Numbered from the stretch's first letter, positions 1-5,580 are shown. The stretch is DNA of 7,481 nucleotides from Elusimicrobiota bacterium (GCA_016193115.1 JACPSV010000260.1:1-7481); one strand, 5' to 3'. Program-made: numbers and translations. The notes: generated by a model from the letters alone, not told the origin.

Positions 1-11
1 AGAAATTTCAT
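1..11 (-). CDS. Start of a gene leaving the window, probable DUF5615 (PIN-like) toxin
   Basis: Immediately after the stop codon of the DUF433 gene, with no intervening base, the minus strand reads ATG AAA TTT CT, giving M-K-F and a codon beginning CT (Leu). DUF5615 proteins (Mut7-C/PIN-like putative RNases) very often begin M-K-hydrophobic-L and are typically encoded directly downstream of DUF433 partners, forming presumed type II toxin-antitoxin pairs. Only three full codons are visible, so the identification rests on position and the opening residues. Any other short downstream gene remains possible. Confidence 0.4.
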
Positions 12-236
12 CTATCTTAGAGCGATTTCTATGGTTTGATCTTCGGTAAGGCGTGCAGCGTATTGGAGAGATTGATGAATATCTTCTTCCTCTAGATCGG
101 GATAATCTTTTAGGATTTGGGAGATTGGCGTCCCAGATGCAACGAGTTTAAGAACTATAACTACGGGAACTCGCAGATTTCTTATACAAGCCTGGCCACC
201 CATAATTGTATTGTTAAAGGTAATTCTATCTAACAT
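12..236 (-). CDS. DUF433 family protein, probable antitoxin
   Basis: A 74-residue protein, the usual full length for DUF433 (a VapB-like small helical/winged-helix family). The family pattern is visible throughout: an N-terminal I-T-x-N segment, a G-G-x-A/C-x-I-R core (residues 13-20), then R-V-P-V, a V-A-S-G-T-P turn near residue 35, and a Y-P-D-L-x-x-E-D-I helix start near residues 45-53, ending in an alanine-rich helix. DUF433 genes are usually paired with a downstream DUF5615 toxin gene, and the next codon downstream is an ATG matching that expectation. There is no Shine-Dalgarno sequence. A promoter upstream places transcription start at the A of this ATG, so a leaderless mRNA is likely. 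The antitoxin role is inferred from family and context. Confidence 0.85.
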   Translation of the reverse strand: MLDRITFNNTIMGGQACIRNLRVPVVIVLKLVASGTPISQILKDYPDLEEEDIHQSLQYAARLTEDQTIEIALR

Positions 237-242
237 AAATTT

Positions 243-271
243 AGTCTATCAGACAAACCTTGTAAAGTCAA
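243..271 (-). promoter_or_regulatory. Sigma-70-like promoter for the DUF433 gene
   Basis: On the minus strand TTGACT (271 to 266) is followed by a 17-base spacer and TAGACT (248 to 243). Counting from the -10 box as -12 to -7, +1 falls on position 236, the A of the ATG start codon. The box matches are 5/6 and 4/6 to consensus and the spacing is ideal. This is visible by inspection only and not tested. Confidence 0.55.
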
Positions 272-299
272 ATTTTTTGTTCCTTTTTCTGCATCCTAT

Positions 300-328
300 T
301 TGAAAATGCGTCCGGATTTTAGTATCAT
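300..328 (+). promoter_or_regulatory. Sigma-70-like promoter for the pal/tol operon
   Basis: TTGAAA (300-305), a 17-base spacer and TATCAT (323-328) each match 5/6 consensus bases. The expected start near 335 leaves an untranslated leader of about 30 bases containing the strong ribosome binding site before pal. The promoter diverges from that of the DUF433 gene in the 128-base intergenic region. Confidence 0.5.
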
Positions 329-351
329 TCCCACGTTGGTATATATGGGGG

Positions 352-360
352 AAGGAGGTG
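352..360 (+). promoter_or_regulatory. Strong Shine-Dalgarno site for pal
   Basis: AAGGAGGTG is close to a perfect complement of the 16S rRNA 3' end. The GGAGG core (354-358) lies six bases before the pal ATG. It is by far the strongest ribosome binding site in the window, which fits an abundant structural lipoprotein and fixes the pal start. Confidence 0.8.
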
Positions 361-364
361 AAAG

Positions 365-916
365 ATGTTGAGTTCCAAACGGGTGAGCCGGTGGGTTTCT
401 CTCCTCTTGGTGGGCGGGTTGAGTTTTGGGTTGACGGCGTGCGCGAAGAAACAGATGGTCAAGAAAAGCGTGGATGACACGGAAAAAATTTCGGACGGCG
501 TAGAGACGGAAGAGTTGGACATCCATGGCAAAGATTTTGAAAGTTCTAAGAGCGCGGCCTGGATCTATTTTGAGTATGATTCTTCCGATCTTTCCGAACA
601 AGCGCGGGAAACGTTGGCTCAGAACGCCGCTTACTTGAAGAAAAATAAAGCGATTGAGATTTTAGTGGAAGGTCACTGCGACGAGCGGGGAACGATCGGT
701 TACAACTTGGCTCTCGGCCAGAAACGCGCTCAGGCGGTGCGCCGGTATTACGTTTCTTTAGGGTTGGATCCCAAAAAAGTCGGCACGGTCTCTTTCGGAA
801 AAGAGAAACCCGACTGTTTGGATACGAGTGAGTCCTGTTGGTCTAAGAATCGCCGATCAGAAACCAAAGTGCGGGCCTACCGCGTGGCGGATAACGGCGC
901 TTCCCAATCCAAATAA
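365..916 (+). CDS. pal: Peptidoglycan-associated lipoprotein Pal
   Basis: Pal is an outer-membrane lipoprotein that binds peptidoglycan through an OmpA-like domain and partners TolB in the Tol-Pal system. The 183-residue protein has a basic n-region, a hydrophobic stretch and a lipobox L-T-A-C with the lipidated cysteine at residue 26. A charged linker covers about residues 27-63. The OmpA C-like domain covers about 65-172: Y-F-E-Y-D-S near 68, the peptidoglycan-binding G-H-C-D-E-R-G motif at 103-109, N-L-A-L-G-Q-K-R-A at 114-122, and F-G-K-E-K-P followed by S-K-N-R-R near 160. The usual Ala in the G-H-A-D-E-R-G motif is Cys105 here. Cys151 and Cys158 flank a loop and could form a disulfide (inference). 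It is the first gene of the tol operon, an unusual place for pal. Confidence 0.97.
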   Translation: MLSSKRVSRWVSLLLVGGLSFGLTACAKKQMVKKSVDDTEKISDGVETEELDIHGKDFESSKSAAWIYFEYDSSDLSEQARETLAQNAAYLKKNKAIEILVEGHCDERGTIGYNLALGQKRAQAVRRYYVSLGLDPKKVGTVSFGKEKPDCLDTSESCWSKNRRSETKVRAYRVADNGASQSK

Positions 917-953
917 TTCTAATAAAGTAGGTCTTTTCCAAATTCATTCACTG

Positions 954-1703
954 TTGCGTAATCCTATAGCGCCACTCTGCTTGTGCGGATGGCTTCTGAG
1001 CGGTTGTTTGGCCACAACCACGGATATAGACTATTTGAAAGAGACGATGCAGGCGATACAGAAGAATAACGCCGACCTCAAGTCCAGAATTGGCGAGTTA
1101 GACCAAACCCTCGCTTCCTTTCGCGAAGAACTGATCCACAACCAAAAGAAGATGGCGACGCTCACACAAAAGTTGGATGAGTCCCAGGCGCGGATGGGAT
1201 CGAAAATGGATCAGATGACGCAACTTCTTTCCACGGCTTCGGTTCAACCCTCCGTTCCTTTGCCGAGCGAAGAGTACCGTACCGCTTACGGGGACTATCT
1301 CTCTGGAAAAATGGATTTGGCCATTCAAGGGTTCAAGAGTTTCGCGGAACGATATCCCAAGAGCGATCTCTTAGACGACGCGGAGTTTTATTTGGGGGAC
1401 AGTTACTTGATTAAAAAAGATTTTGCGCAGGCCAGGGTTCATTTCGATAAGGTGCTTTCAATTTCGGAAGAGCTGCGCGCGCATGCTCTGCTCAAACGAG
1501 CCTACTCTTTGGAAGGAATGAAACAGACGGAGAACCAGAAAAAGACGTTGGAAGCTCTGGTTCAGGAGTTTCCGGATTCTGCCGAAGCGCAAACCGCAAA
1601 AGAAATTTTGAAGGAAGTCGCCCGTAAGTCCCCTCAACCCAAACCGTCTAAACGAGAATCAGCCCAGAACAACCACCGCAAAAAGAGTCGAGTGGAGAGA
1701 TGA
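954..1703 (+). CDS. cpoB: CpoB/YbgF-like TPR lipoprotein of the Tol-Pal system
   Basis: CpoB (YbgF) is the periplasmic coiled-coil plus TPR accessory protein of Tol-Pal; in E. coli it links TolA/Pal constriction to PBP1B. The reading frame is open from 828, but everything before about 917 is pal read out of frame. I chose TTG at 954 because it begins a compact lipoprotein signal: a short R-N-containing n-region, a hydrophobic run and L-L-S-G-C with Cys18. CTG at 951 is the only nearby alternative, and there is no convincing ribosome binding site, so translation may depend on pal. The 249-residue product has a heptad-rich coiled coil at about 25-90, TPR-like helices at about 104-222 (E-E-Y-R-T-A-Y, A-E-F-Y-L-G-D-S-Y) and a Lys/Arg/Pro-rich tail. 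E. coli CpoB is soluble, so the lipid anchor is a variant. The stop overlaps the tolB start (ATGA). Confidence 0.85.
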   Translation: MRNPIAPLCLCGWLLSGCLATTTDIDYLKETMQAIQKNNADLKSRIGELDQTLASFREELIHNQKKMATLTQKLDESQARMGSKMDQMTQLLSTASVQPSVPLPSEEYRTAYGDYLSGKMDLAIQGFKSFAERYPKSDLLDDAEFYLGDSYLIKKDFAQARVHFDKVLSISEELRAHALLKRAYSLEGMKQTENQKKTLEALVQEFPDSAEAQTAKEILKEVARKSPQPKPSKRESAQNNHRKKSRVER

Positions 1704-3109
1704 AACGTAGTAGAGGTTGTTGCAAAACGACCCTCTTCACGTCATTCCCGCGAAAGCGGGAATCTAGCCGCGGAATATCTTCTCTGGATTCCCGCTTTCG
1801 CGGGAATGACAGCAAAAATGCTCGTTTAGCAAGAGGCTCATGGATATTCTTTCTATCCTGCCTTTCGCTTTTAGCGGGCGCGCCTCTTTTCTCTTCCGAA
1901 ATCTACCTTCAGATTCAAAGGGGAGAGAAAGTCACGCTTGGGTTGGCGGATTTTCAAACGTATGACCGCTCCGATCAAGCGCAAACGATTCTTTCTGAAC
2001 TGCAGGAAGTCACGCGTTCGGACATCCTTTTTAGCCGTCTTTTCAATCTGGCTCAGGATGGGCCTGCTTCCGGTTCCGGAAAGGTAGATTTCGAATCCTG
2101 GGGAAAATTGGGAGCGGATCTGCTTTTGACTTCTAACCTGTCTTTTCAGGAAGATCGGGAACAGAGCGTGCAGGTGATCGCCTCCGTCTACGAAATTTCT
2201 ACGCGGCAGCCCATCTATCAGAAGAGTTACCGCTCTAAACCGGACAACGTCCGCCGCATCGCGCACCAGATCGTGTCCGATCTGATCTATCGTTTCACGG
2301 GCGATCGGGGAGTTTCCGCCAGCCGCATCGTTTTCTCCAATACTACCGGCGGCCCTAAAGAACTTTATGTCATGGATTATGACGGCATGAACTTAAAGAA
2401 AATTTCTGCCGAAAAAAGTCTGGCTCTCCTGCCGCGCTGGTCTCCGGACGGAAAAGAAATAATCTACACCTCCTATCGTCGCGGCAATCCCGACACCTAC
2501 CTTTATTCGGTGGAGCGGGCGACGAGCAAAGTTTTCTCTTCCCGCAAGGGGTTAAACACCGCCGCCGCTTTTTCGCCGGACGGGAATACCGTTGTTCTAA
2601 CGCTCTCTCATGAGGGCGCGCCGAACCTCTACCTTTTAGACCGCGATGGAAACGTTGTGAGACGGTTAACGAACGGCAAGTTTGCGGACACCTCCGCCGC
2701 CTTTTCTCCGGACGGACGGAAGATCCTCTTTGTTTCCGACCGGCCCGGCTGGCCGCAGATATACAGAATGGATGCGGACGGAACCAACCTGGAACGGTTG
2801 ACGGATTCCGGATATTGCGACTCGCCGGCATGGTCTCCGCGGGGCGACAAGATCGCCTATTCGCGCGGCACCGATCAGGGAAGACACGATATTGTTCTTC
2901 AGGATGTGACCACAGGCGAGACCGTGCAGGTCACCCAGGATGCAGGCAGCAACGAAAACCCTTCCTTTTCTCCCGACGGAAGGTTTCTCTTATTTTCTTC
3001 CAACCGGAACGGTCGGAAAGAACTGTATGTCTCCACGTTGGACGGGATGGCGCAAAAAAAAGTATCTGAAATTCCGGGCGATTCCATAACGCCCGCCTGG
3101 GGGCCGTAA
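1700..3109 (+). CDS. tolB: Tol-Pal system beta-propeller protein TolB, with repeat-derived N-terminal extension
   Basis: TolB is the periplasmic hub that binds Pal and TolA. After a signal peptide (hydrophobic W-I-F-F-L-S-C-L-S-L-L-A-G-A at about 48-61, cleavage near 61-66) come the TolB N-terminal domain (about 67-195) and a six-bladed propeller (about 205-469). Five blade motifs of the S-P-D-G type are visible (W-S-P-D-G, F-S-P-D-G twice, W-S-P-R-G, F-S-P-D-G), and the last blade ends T-P-A-W-G-P. The total of 469 residues is longer than the roughly 430 typical, because about 46 residues precede the signal peptide core. Residues 14-37 are encoded by a palindromic repeat. ATG 1700, overlapping the cpoB stop, is the only standard start in frame ahead of the signal peptide. 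No in-frame ATG, GTG or TTG lies between the repeat and the hydrophobic core, so the extension appears to be translated. Confidence 0.95.
   Translation: MKRSRGCCKTTLFTSFPRKRESSRGISSLDSRFRGNDSKNARLARGSWIFFLSCLSLLAGAPLFSSEIYLQIQRGEKVTLGLADFQTYDRSDQAQTILSELQEVTRSDILFSRLFNLAQDGPASGSGKVDFESWGKLGADLLLTSNLSFQEDREQSVQVIASVYEISTRQPIYQKSYRSKPDNVRRIAHQIVSDLIYRFTGDRGVSASRIVFSNTTGGPKELYVMDYDGMNLKKISAEKSLALLPRWSPDGKEIIYTSYRRGNPDTYLYSVERATSKVFSSRKGLNTAAAFSPDGNTVVLTLSHEGAPNLYLLDRDGNVVRRLTNGKFADTSAAFSPDGRKILFVSDRPGWPQIYRMDADGTNLERLTDSGYCDSPAWSPRGDKIAYSRGTDQGRHDIVLQDVTTGETVQVTQDAGSNENPSFSPDGRFLLFSSNRNGRKELYVSTLDGMAQKKVSEIPGDSITPAWGP
1741..1810. repeat. Dispersed palindromic repeat (dRS3/REP-like pair) inside the tolB leader
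   Basis: Two 24-base arms, 1741-1764 and 1787-1810, are perfect reverse complements separated by 22 bases. Three more pairs (one G-T) extend the stem inward. Each arm also contains a smaller palindrome, ATTCCC-GCGAAAGC-GGGAAT or its complement (1744-1763, 1788-1807), which can fold as an 8-bp hairpin with a GAAA or TTTC loop. This fits the ATTCCC-N8-GGGAAT pattern of the neisserial dRS3 repeat and of widely dispersed elements in other bacteria. These elements are often mistranslated as peptides such as S-F-P-R-K-R-E-S and L-D-S-R-F-R-G-N-D; both peptides occur here at TolB residues 15-37. The structure is certain. The assignment to a mobile or dispersed family rests on recall. Confidence 0.9.
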
Positions 3110-3113
3110 AACC

Positions 3114-3863
3114 ATGGATATTAAGTTTGCCTGGAAGGAAATGTTTTTGTTGGGTTGGCCGGTTTTGAGCGCGCTTCTTCTGTGTTCGATCGTTTCTTTG
3201 GCCATTGTTCTGGAAAGGCTGGTATATTTTGGCAGGAGGAAAGTCAACGTCAAAGATTTTTTCTCTAAAATTGAGCCTCTCATCTCTTCGGGCAAAGACG
3301 CGGCTCACCACTGCTCGATTTTGGGAGAACCGATGGCCACGATCGCTCGCTCCGCGTTTCAAAATTATCCCCGAAGAAAAGAAAGCATTGAAATGGCGGT
3401 GGACCGCGCCGTGCGCATGGAGGTGAGCGGCCTAGAAAAGTTTGTGCCTTTCTTAGGCACGGTGGCTTCCGCCGCTCCGTTTATCGGTTTGCTGGGCACC
3501 GTGATCGGCATTATCCGCGCATTCCGGTCTCTGGCTTTGGCGGGAAGCGGCGGTCCGCAAGTGGTGGCCAGCGGCATTTCCGAAGCGCTTGTGGCGACGG
3601 CTGTGGGGTTGTTCGTGGCGATTCCGTCCCTTGTGGCCTACAACTATTTTTCTACCCGCATCCGCAGAACCACGGAAAATATTGAGATCTGCGCTGATGG
3701 CTTGGTCGAACTTTTGCTGCCCTTGAGAGAACGCGAGGCGCAAAATTTCAGTTCCGCCCGTTCCAAAGTCGCGCAGCGAAAAATCGTCGCGTTTCAGTCA
3801 AGTCCGGAGACATCCGCGGACAATCAGAACGTCCAGTCCGCGGACCTCGACAAAATCCAATAA
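3114..3863 (+). CDS. tolQ: TolQ, MotA/TolQ/ExbB proton channel subunit
   Basis: TolQ is the inner-membrane proton channel subunit of the Tol motor. The 249-residue protein has three membrane segments at about 12-35, 114-137 and 157-180, with a cytoplasmic region between the first two. The family signature is clear: F-L-G-T-V-A-S-A-A-P-F-I-G-L-L-G-T-V-I-G from residue 113, and G-I-S-E-A-L-V-A-T-A-V-G-L-F near 154-167. The last 40 or so residues form a polar tail beyond the usual end of the family. It starts four bases after the tolB stop with only a G-rich weak ribosome binding site, suggesting translational coupling. ExbB is the sister family; TolQ is chosen from the tolB/pal context. Confidence 0.93.
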   Translation: MDIKFAWKEMFLLGWPVLSALLLCSIVSLAIVLERLVYFGRRKVNVKDFFSKIEPLISSGKDAAHHCSILGEPMATIARSAFQNYPRRKESIEMAVDRAVRMEVSGLEKFVPFLGTVASAAPFIGLLGTVIGIIRAFRSLALAGSGGPQVVASGISEALVATAVGLFVAIPSLVAYNYFSTRIRRTTENIEICADGLVELLLPLREREAQNFSSARSKVAQRKIVAFQSSPETSADNQNVQSADLDKIQ

Positions 3864-3878
3864 AAGGAACCTTTTGAA

Positions 3879-4325
3879 ATGAAAGTGCAGATCGGGCCTC
3901 GGGACAAGTTTCCGATCATGTCCGAGATCAACATGATTCCTTTGATTGACGTCTCTCTGGTTTTGTTGATCATATTTATGGTGGTCACTCCTTTTTTGGT
4001 CTCTTCCCAAATTAAAGTCAGTTTGCCTAAGGCGGTTTCCGGAGTTCCTCCCGAATCGGAACCCATTAAAATTCAAATTTCCGCCCGAAAAAATTTTTAT
4101 CTGAACCAACAGTCCGTGCATCTGGACGATTTGGCGTCCGCGTTAAGAGCTAAGTTCGCGGAAACGAAGAACAGCACTGTGGTGGTGGAATCCGATGCGA
4201 CCGTGCCTGTAGAACTGGTGATTAAGGCGATGGACGTCGCTAAAAGCGCAGGCGCGCAGAAGCTTGGGGTTGCCGTTTCCAGCGAGCAGCCCGAAGCGGA
4301 AAAAGAAAAGATTCCCGCGCCGTAA
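3879..4325 (+). CDS. tolR: TolR, ExbD/TolR family motor subunit
   Basis: TolR is the one-span partner of TolQ, with a periplasmic domain. The 148-residue protein has the family signature S-E-I-N-M-I-P-L-I-D-V at residues 15-25 followed by a hydrophobic span to about 42. Asp24 is the conserved membrane aspartate needed for proton use in this family. The periplasmic domain (about 45-135) ends in V-V-V-E-S-D-A-T-V-P-V-E and a short charged tail. AAAGGA at 3863-3868 lies ten bases before the ATG. The gap after tolQ is 15 bases. ExbD is the alternative name; context favours TolR. Confidence 0.93.
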   Translation: MKVQIGPRDKFPIMSEINMIPLIDVSLVLLIIFMVVTPFLVSSQIKVSLPKAVSGVPPESEPIKIQISARKNFYLNQQSVHLDDLASALRAKFAETKNSTVVVESDATVPVELVIKAMDVAKSAGAQKLGVAVSSEQPEAEKEKIPAP

Positions 4326-4330
4326 CCTCC

Positions 4331-5047
4331 ATGCTCCGGACCACTCTGGGACGGTACCTCACTTACTCCACCCTCGCGCATGTGGCGATTCTGGGTTACT
4401 TGCTTTTGGCGAGTTTCTCTCAAGAAGCGCAGAAATCTTATTTTGCCGTTGATTTTGTGGGCGGATTGCCTACAGGCCAGAGAGGCGGAACCCATTCTGC
4501 TCCTGAGTTCCGGTTAGAAAAAACAAAACAGCCGGAATTAGAAAAGATCCATTCCAAAGAAGATATACGGATCCCTTCTCCAAAAAAAGAGGAAGTTAAA
4601 AAAGAAGAAATCTCGGCTATTCCTAGCGTCCCGATTCCCAGACCCCGCTCCCGTCCCAGGGAGGAGCCAGACAGTGATTTGATCCCGGGGATACCGAGGG
4701 TAGGGTCGGGTTCCAATATTGGGATTGGTTTTGGTGAAGGGGATTCTGTCGGCGGGATTGGCGCCGGCAACTTTCCCTATGGATGGTACGTGCACGCCGT
4801 GCGCAAGAAGATGGACTCTTTTTGGAACGTTTCCTCAGGAATGGGGAGAAGGATTGTCGCTCAAGTCGCGTTCACGATATTGAAGGACGGTTCTGTGGAA
4901 GGCCTGTCGGTGGAGGAGAGTTCCGGAGACTCTGTTTTTGACCGCGCCGCGTTGAGAGCCGTAGACGATTCCAGCCCGTTTCCTCCTCTCCCGCAGGATT
5001 ACCCCAACCCCGAACTGCGTGTCCACGTCCAATTCACCATCAAGTGA
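4331..5047 (+). CDS. tolA: TolA/TonB-type energy transducer
   Basis: This protein should span the periplasm and carry motor energy to TolB/Pal. The 238 residues show a short cytoplasmic N-terminus, one membrane anchor at about 13-29, a V-D-F-V-G-G-L-P segment, and a charged then Pro/Arg-rich linker (about 55-120). A Gly-rich stretch (about 124-150) follows. The TonB/TolA C-terminal domain (about 153-238) contains W-x-x-x-S-S-G, V-A-Q-V-A-F-T-I-L-K-D-G-S-V, S-S-G-D-S-V-F-D-R-A-A-L-R-A-V and a final V-H-V-Q-F-T-I-K strand. The long Ala-rich helix of E. coli TolA is absent, so by sequence alone it could be called TonB. Its place beside tolB, tolQ and tolR argues for the TolA role. It starts five bases after tolR with no visible ribosome binding site, so coupling is likely. 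Confidence 0.82.
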   Translation: MLRTTLGRYLTYSTLAHVAILGYLLLASFSQEAQKSYFAVDFVGGLPTGQRGGTHSAPEFRLEKTKQPELEKIHSKEDIRIPSPKKEEVKKEEISAIPSVPIPRPRSRPREEPDSDLIPGIPRVGSGSNIGIGFGEGDSVGGIGAGNFPYGWYVHAVRKKMDSFWNVSSGMGRRIVAQVAFTILKDGSVEGLSVEESSGDSVFDRAALRAVDDSSPFPPLPQDYPNPELRVHVQFTIK

Positions 5048-5060
5048 CACGATTCAGTGA

Positions 5061-5084
5061 ATACTTGACAAAAAAGTCAGGTTT
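5061..5084. promoter_or_regulatory. Possible IscR/Rrf2-type operator overlapping the -35 box
   Basis: An imperfect palindrome ATACTTGAC (5061-5069), six A bases, GTCAGGTTT (5076-5084). The half-sites match as inverted copies at 7 of 9 positions. The left half agrees with the left half of the E. coli type 1 IscR consensus (ATASYYGAC), and the right half agrees at 8 of 9. The spacer is six rather than seven bases. It covers the -35 box of a promoter driving Fe-S assembly genes, where an Fe-S-sensing repressor would be expected. No regulator gene is in the window, so the call is inference. Confidence 0.35.
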
Positions 5085-5093
5085 AGCTATAAT
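5065..5093 (+). promoter_or_regulatory. Perfect consensus sigma-70 promoter of the Fe-S operon
   Basis: TTGACA (5065-5070), a spacer of exactly 17 bases and TATAAT (5088-5093) match consensus at all 12 positions. The expected +1 is about 5100. That leaves only three bases before the GTG at 5103 or six before the ATG at 5106, so the transcript should be near-leaderless. Its strength suggests that expression is limited by a repressor or used constitutively at a high level. Confidence 0.85.
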
Positions 5094-5105
5094 TAGAATG
5101 GTGTG

Positions 5106-5579
5106 ATGAGCCCTTATAACGACAAAATTGTGGATCATTTCATGCATCCCAGAAACGTGGGAGAAATTCCCGATGCGGACGGCATGGGAACCGTGGGACA
5201 CCCTTCCTGCGGGGATATAGTCCGTTTCTATTTAAAAGTGGAGCAACAGGGCGGCCGTCGCGTTATCTCTCAGATCCGGTTTAAGACGTTTGGTTGTACT
5301 ACCGCCATTGCCACAAGTTCTGTCGCGACCGAAATGGTTCAAGGAAAGACGATTGAAGAAGCCCTTCAACTGAAAAATGAAGAGGTGGCCGAAGCGTTAG
5401 GAGGATTGCCCACAATTAAAATGCACTGTTCCGTGTTGGCGGAAGACGCTCTCCGGGCAGCCATTGGAGACTATTTGAAGAAAGTGGGAGACGACCATCT
5501 CCTGGAAGAGGTTAAGAGCCAAAGCCGCAAACACGAAGAGAAAGAACTTCTCACAAGAATAAAATCGGGAGGAAAATAA
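5106..5579 (+). CDS. iscU: NifU/IscU-type Fe-S cluster scaffold protein
   Basis: IscU/NifU-N scaffolds assemble [2Fe-2S] clusters on three cysteines using sulfur from a cysteine desulfurase. Counting from ATG 5106 (157 residues), the N-terminus Y-N-D-K-I-V-D-H-F-x-x-P-R-N-V-G is diagnostic. The ligands are visible: Cys35 with Asp37 in H-P-S-C-G-D, Cys64 in K-T-F-G-C-T-T-A-I-A, and Cys108 in K-M-H-C-S. Two family positions differ from the usual form: G-N-P-x-C-G-D has His for Asn, and G-C-G-S is G-C-T-T. A charged C-terminal tail (about 128-157) extends past the core, and there is no NifU-type C-terminal Nfu domain. GTG at 5103 is an alternative start. No ribosome binding site is present, in keeping with the near-leaderless promoter. 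No desulfurase gene is adjacent in the window. Confidence 0.92.
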   Translation: MSPYNDKIVDHFMHPRNVGEIPDADGMGTVGHPSCGDIVRFYLKVEQQGGRRVISQIRFKTFGCTTAIATSSVATEMVQGKTIEEALQLKNEEVAEALGGLPTIKMHCSVLAEDALRAAIGDYLKKVGDDHLLEEVKSQSRKHEEKELLTRIKSGGK

Positions 5580-5580
5580 T

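Noticed and set aside
828..953. Upstream extension of the cpoB reading frame starting at ATG 828
   Set aside because: Bases 828-916 are the end of pal in another frame, and the extra residues would bury the lipoprotein signal about 42 residues inside the protein.
2370..3362. Several long minus-strand open frames opposite tolB and tolQ
   Set aside because: They are Arg/Ser/Pro-rich mirror frames of strongly conserved plus-strand genes and show no domain pattern.
5041..5064. Terminator after tolA
   Set aside because: No stem followed by a T run exists in the short gap, so read-through into the Fe-S genes is possible.
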